A DNA stretch of 64,000 nt from Parasponia andersonii (taxonomy: Eukaryota; Streptophyta; Magnoliopsida; Rosales; Cannabaceae). The first letter of the stretch is position 1. Every line of letters begins with the position of its first letter. The stretch lies in assembly GCA_002914805.1 (NCBI GenBank), contig JXTB01000041.1, forward strand, positions 813,794 to 877,793, given 5' to 3'. A program made the translations under genes and the position numbers. The notes beneath the pieces are model-generated. The model did no database searches. It was not told the origin of the DNA and saw only the letters and a program-made list of their open reading frames with translations. Shown piece by piece: positions 60,038 to 64,000 of this stretch.

Positions 60038-61055
60038 ATGGCGATAGCTTCCCATGTTCTACCTCCTCTGTCTTCATACAGCTTCAGGTGTTTCCTCTCT
60101 CTTCTTACTTCATATTTTCATTGTAAAGCTTCTGTCTGATTATCTGAAATGGGGTTTTGATTCAGTGTTTGGTGTTATGGCCGTGTATGGATACAAATTT
60201 CGACCTTTTCTGAACCCTTTTTTTTTTGGTTTTTTTAATTATAGAATTCAATTAGCAAAAACCAATTGAATTACGATACTCTTGGTTTGCTTACTTGTGC
60301 AGAAAAATTAAGATGAAACGAAGAGATTTTGGATTTTTATTTTAATTATTTTTTTATTCGGAAGAATTTGGAGTATTGGTTTCAGACCCTGTTTAATGGT
60401 TATGGTTTCTTCTTTAATGTTCTTACTGAGCCATTTAGGAGGAGCAAAGTTTATCAACACATGGAGTCATGCCTTATGTCGAAAGACTTGGATTGTTTCT
60501 TTGTTTCTATTCAAAAGCATAGCTTTGATGTCAAGCTCTCTTACCTGAAACCTGCCCGGACCCTTTCTCTTCGCTGTGCCTCGAGAACAACATTTACTTC
60601 AGTTGGTTCATTAGGAATCGATAAAGATTCAGCTTTGAACAACATTCAAAGGTGGGAATAACTTGGGTGATTTTAAAATTTTTTATTTTCTTTTAAGTTG
60701 TTGAGCTTGAATCTCCATTTTTTTTTTTATCTTGGTTGTCAACTGTGGTATCAAGTACTGACAACTGCATTTTTATGTTAGCAGGTCAAAAACATCTTTT
60801 GACGGAAGTAAAGCCGCGGATGGCAAAGACGGTTTTGAGAGAGAGTTGCAGGAGCTATTTGATGAAGTCAAAATGCTGATTTCAATGGGAAACAAAAGTG
60901 ATGCAGCGGACCTGCTTCGAGCTAATTATGAAGCTGTAAAGGAAAGAGTGAATGCTGGTGCTAGAGGCATGGAAGAAGCTGCTTTGATTGATGTCATAGC
61001 CCTTGGATATATGGCCTTGGGAGATTTAAAACTCGTTGGCTCCCTTTTGGGTATG
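60038..61055 (+). CDS. TPR-like (kinesin light chain-related) protein, 5' part
   Basis: Three exons are visible: 60038-60087, 60439-60651 and 60785-61055, in phase, encoding 178 residues before the donor GTAAGT at 61056. The N-terminus (MAIASHVLPPLSSYSF, then many Ser, Arg and Cys) looks like a plastid transit peptide. Next come ELQELFDEVKMLISMGNKSD, AADLLRANYEAVKERVNAGA and DVIALGYMALGDLKLVGSLL, which resemble the start of plant kinesin light chain-related TPR proteins. The following repeats are not found before copia fragments begin at about 61398, so the rest lies beyond 64000 or is lost. The position after L9 agrees with At5g53080. Function is unknown. Confidence 0.65.
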
Positions 61056-61397
61056 GTAAGTTATTTCCGTCTATGTTGCATCTCATGTTCATAACCAAGT
61101 AGGCATACAATATATTGGACATTTCTTGATGGACTTGAAAAGCATTACTCTGTTCGTCTTGGAAACTAACATGTCACTTTTTCGATAATGCCCCCTGAAT
61201 CTGTTGCTGATAGGAAATTGCAGCATGTCTGAAAATTGATCCATCATTGCTGCTGTCTTCGGAAATTCTTACCTTTTGGTTTTTAGTCTCTTCAACCTTG
61301 CATTCAGAAAAGGAATGTACCATATATGTGAATAGTACCATACACTTGAACAGTATCTTCCAGTTGTTCAGAGGAGATAACCTCACCCCAATAGACA
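61056..61397. other. Probable intron of the TPR gene
   Basis: Follows the donor at 61056. An open stretch after CTGATAG at 61207-61213 (EIAACLKIDPSLLLSSEIL) keeps the frame from exon 3 and vaguely resembles the expected next helix. It then runs on into unrelated residues, so I do not call it an exon. Confidence 0.4.
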
Positions 61398-61640
61398 TGC
61401 AAAAGTTGTGTCAACAATAAAATAAAGTGAAACAAGAAGACACAAAATTTACGTGATTCACACAATTTGGTTACGTCCACAGGACTACTGAACATATTTC
61501 ACTATAAGGAGAAAATCTTGCCAATGTTTATAAACATGCACTCACAACCCAAAACCTAAATACACCTAAGAGAGATTATACTCTCTAACTCAGAATAAAA
61601 ACCTTTTACTCTCACTTTAATGTGGTGTATTTACCCTCTC
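61398..61640 (-). mobile_element. Partial copia LTR (R/U5 part), minus strand
   Basis: The reverse complement contains GTAAATACACCACATTAAAG, TTTGGGTTGTGAGTGCATG, AAAATTTTCTCC-like text, CTGTGGACGTAACC and a TTATTGTTGACA end. The same blocks recur in the minus-strand LTR at 62905-63530 (ACTCACAACCCAAAACC, AGAGATTATACTC). Only the downstream part of the LTR is present. Confidence 0.75.
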
Positions 61641-61689
61641 TTTAACAATGGTTATTTAAGGTGCCAGGTAGATCACTACTGTTATGTGA

Positions 61690-62587
61690 AGAGTTTTGAT
61701 AATTCTTAGATTATTCTATTTCTATATGTAGATAATATGTTAATTGTTGGAACTTGTATGGAGGAAATTGACTAGTTCAAGAGAGAATTGTCAAAGGAGT
61801 TCTCAATGAAAGACTTAGGAGCTGCAAAGCAAATCCTTGGATGAGGATTTCTAGAGACATGGCGAATGAGATATTGAAGCTATCATAGAAGGAATATGTT
61901 AAGAAGGTATTTAGTAGATTCAACGTGGACAGAGTAAAGCCCGTGAGTACTCTTTTGGCTAGTCACTTCAAACTAACCAAAGAACATTCACTTTCGACGA
62001 CGGAGGAGTAGACCTACATGACGAAGGTACTTTTTGCGTTTGCTATTGGCAACCTTATGTATGCCATAATGTGTATGAGACCAAATATAGCTCATGTAGT
62101 GGGAGTTGTGAGTCATTATATGAGCAATCTGAGATAACAATATTGGGAAACAGTAAATTAGATTCTTAGATATTTGAGAGATACTGTAAACAAGGCCTTA
62201 TGTTTCAGAAAGACATGTTTGGGCTTACAAGGTTGTGTGAATGCTGCTGATGATAGTACTACTGAATATATGTACACTCTTGGAGGTACATAAGAATTGA
62301 TTTTTAACGCCAAACTAATACTTGTGCGCAAACTTGTGAATGCTGTCGATGGCTGATGGACTTCTAGAGAAGCTAAATGTGGGAGTCAGCATCATAATTA
62401 TCAGCAAGTTTTTTTTCGACATAAGTTGAGATGAAATACTTAGAATTCGTCGATTCCAAGTGGTGTACTTATATGATAGAGTATGATTGTTGGTAAAGAC
62501 AATGATAGCAACGTAAGCTATGAGATGACCTATTGCATTAATCGTGTATAAAGATATGATTAAAATCAAGTCTTCAAGTGGGAGAAT
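61690..62587 (+). pseudogene. Ty1/copia pol remnant (RT to RNase H)
   Basis: Broken translation gives LFLYVDNMLIVGTCMEEID and FKRELSKEFSMKDLGAAKQI, the copia reverse-transcriptase YVDDM box with Asp changed to Asn, plus the following conserved segment. Further on are LLATLCMP- and RPNIAHVVGVVSHYMSN-like stretches in shifting frames. The end, 62573-62587, is the polypurine tract TCAAGTGGGAGAATT directly before the LTR. Multiple stops and frameshifts make it inactive. Confidence 0.85.
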
Positions 62588-62904
62588 TGTTGAGCAAGTG
62601 GTCAAAAATGGTGGCTTGATGTCGAGTGGAAGTGTGAATGCATTTAATGCATAAACAATTATACGCTCCTAGAAGTTTAAATAGATTTATTGAGAGTCAA
62701 CATTAATGACTTGATAATTTAGGACCAAATTTGTTAGCCTTTTTTTTTCTTCCGCTGGGATGATTTTTGCTGAATGAGACTTTATTTATAGAGCCAATGC
62801 CCTCCTCCTTCACGCGGTGGGTTGTCTTGTTTCCCATTTTGTCAACAAAAATAGGTTGTGGTATGTTAAGGGTCGCAGACATAAAAGGAAGTAAAGCTTG
62901 TCTT
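62588..62904 (+). mobile_element. Copia LTR, truncated, plus strand
   Basis: Starts TGTTGAGCAAGTGGTCAAAA right after the polypurine tract, so it is the U3 start of a 3' LTR. TTATTTATAGAGCC near 62783 parallels CCATTTATAGAGCC in the opposite copy. It stops at a poly(T) run (62902-62918) where it meets the end of the inverted LTR. Confidence 0.8.
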
Positions 62905-63530
62905 TTTTTTTTTTTTTTACATGGTTCACCAATTTAGCTATATCCACGAGATATTACAGATCTTTCACTATTAGAAGAAAATTTACAGTGTTTACGAACA
63001 CTCACAACCCAAAACCCAAATATACCCAGAGAGATTATACTCCCTAACTCTCATAACAAAACCTCTCCATTTTACTCACTTTAATGTGGTGTATTTATAC
63101 TCACTTTTGGGAAATTTTTCTTTGGTCCCAGACTTTCCTTATTTTCAAAGATAATGGGCCGTGGGCATCACTCATACCTAGAAGCAAAAGGAAAAAAAAA
63201 AAAAGAGACAAACTTTACTTCCTTTTATATCGGCTCTCCTCAACCTATTATAACCCATTGTTGTTAACAAAATGGGAAATGAAGCAGCCCACAATGGCTG
63301 CCTACGACGTGAAGGAGAAGGGCATAGGCTCTATAAATGGAGCCTCTCTCATTCAGCAAAAATTATCCTAGTGAAAAAGAAAAAGGCTAGCAAATTTGGT
63401 GTCGAATTACCAAGCCATCGATGTTAACTCTCCATAAATCCATTTACACTTCTAGGAGCCCACAATTTGTTTATGCCTCAAACAATTTTCAGTCGACATC
63501 AAACCACTATTTTTGACCACTTGTCCAACA
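62905..63530 (-). mobile_element. Copia LTR, near full length, minus strand
   Basis: On the minus strand it begins TGTTGGACAAGTGGTCAAAA at 63530 and runs through CCATTTATAGAGCC, TATAAAAGGAAGTAAAG, a TATA-like GTATAAATACACCACATT (about 63100) and CTCGTGGATATAGC, to the poly(A) at about 62905. It is about 620 bp. It belongs to the same family as the plus-strand LTR it abuts and the fragment at 61398-61640. Confidence 0.8.
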
Positions 63531-63790
63531 ATTCTACCATTTGAAGATTTGATTTCAATCATGTCTTCGCACACGATAAATGTAATAGTTTATCTCATAG
63601 CTTACATTGTTATTATTGTATTTATCGTTAATCATATTTCACTATATGAGTACACCATTTAGAATTAACGAATTCTAAGAATTTTCTTTAGACTCGTGTC
63701 GTAAAAACCTTCTTCGGATAGTGTTGATTTCCATGTTTGACTTCTTCGGAAGTCCATCAGCATGGATGGACTATTATGAATACAACATGA
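63531..63790 (-). pseudogene. Copia RNase H end fragment, minus strand
   Basis: The mirror counterpart of 62335-62587. Its polypurine-like CAAATGGTAGAATT lies directly before the minus LTR, and upstream sequence aligns with the plus-strand RNase H remnant. It is too decayed to give a continuous frame. Confidence 0.7.
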
Positions 63791-63799
63791 TTTTTTCTA

Positions 63800-64000
63800 G
63801 TAGCTCATGGAAGGTTAACAAAGAAGTTATGGTTGTTGCTCGAGGAAACAAAATTGGAATTCTTTATATGACGTAAAGTTGCAGAGATACACTAACAACT
63901 ATGATGCCGATGTTAATTCAAGTCTACGGCACTGTAAACTTGGGCATATGAGCGAGAAGAGAATGAAGGTGATGCTGTCAAAAAGGAAAGCTACTAGAGG
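63800..64000 (+). pseudogene. Copia GAG-pre-integrase fragment, plus strand
   Basis: Translation gives SWKVNKEVMVVARGNKIGIL, then after frame changes LGHMSEKRMKVMLSKRK-like residues. This matches the GAG-pre-integrase zinc-finger region that precedes the copia integrase core. It continues beyond the window. Its orientation is opposite to the neighbouring RNase H fragment, so the cluster is rearranged or nested. Confidence 0.75.

Larger units (their letters stand above)
62335..63790. repeat. Large imperfect inverted repeat of copia 3' ends
   Basis: The left arm (62335-62904) holds the end of RNase H, the polypurine tract and U3 in plus orientation. The right arm (about 63187-63790) holds the same in minus orientation. 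Matching blocks include CTTAGAATTCGT, GGTGTACTYATATRRT, AAGCTATGAGAT and AGTGGTCAAAAATRGTGG. About 280 bp separate the arms. A transcript across it could fold into a hairpin of about 500 bp or more. Confidence 0.8.

Noticed and set aside
61304-61495. Minus-strand 63-codon frame near the TPR gene
   Set aside because: It overlaps the copia LTR fragment and shows no known domain.
1-64000. CRISPR arrays, operons, bacterial-type defence or plasmid features
   Set aside because: The window is plant nuclear DNA. The tandem repeats present lack regular unique spacers and are minisatellites or transposon parts.

Overview
This window is eudicot plant nuclear DNA. It is AT-rich with GC-richer exons, the genes have many short introns with GT-AG borders, and the encoded proteins are plant-specific (a plastid PP2C, a plastid-nucleoid protein, a PSY sulfopeptide precursor, an ankyrin acyl-CoA-binding protein). 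Roughly half of the sequence is transposon-derived. I cannot name the species. One assembly gap (N run, 46723-47297) and one isolated N near 44775 are present.

Layout. 1-4720: a truncated LTR, local duplications, a MULE-type MITE and two adjacent tRNA-derived SINEs. 6348-17633: one complete but decayed Ty3/gypsy element of the Tat type. It has 717/667-bp LTRs, a 5-bp GTCGT target duplication, a broken gag-pol with two RNase H domains, and a spliced antisense ORF between pol and the 3' LTR. 19047-28212: three plus-strand genes, a GH17 beta-1,3-glucanase with an X8 domain, a membrane ACBP with ankyrin repeats, and an ER EF-hand protein of the reticulocalbin/calumenin type ending in HDEL. 31020-32268: two MITEs. 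33513-39550: a decayed tandem duplication whose left copy carries a small PSY peptide gene and whose right copy has lost it. 39807-42520 (minus): the thylakoid PP2C phosphatase PPH1/TAP38. 42803-46034: an 850-bp tandem duplication, one copy of which is split by a 1.5-kb solo LTR. 46034-46369 (minus): the last exon of a pTAC7-like gene, whose front is lost towards the gap. 49045-52943: the five-KH-domain protein RCF3/HOS5. 54612-56526: an LTR-like segment. 57546-59084: organellar ribosomal protein bL9. 60038-61055: the front of a TPR-like gene. 61398-64000: rearranged Ty1/copia fragments including a large inverted repeat.

The genes form a conserved neighbourhood rather than an operon-like system. 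From memory, ACBP, the EF-hand gene and PPH1 match the adjacent Arabidopsis run At4g27780-At4g27800, while the KH gene, L9 and the TPR gene match At5g53060-At5g53080. The window would then preserve the order from before those two Arabidopsis blocks diverged. Several products act in plastids or mitochondria (PPH1, pTAC7, L9, probably the TPR protein), but nothing in the sequence shows joint regulation.

I did not find a clearly new biological system. The most notable observations are the PSY precursor and its lost tandem copy, the spliced antisense ORF of the Tat element, the SINE and MITE insertions dated by empty sister copies, and the copia inverted repeat inside or beside the TPR gene.
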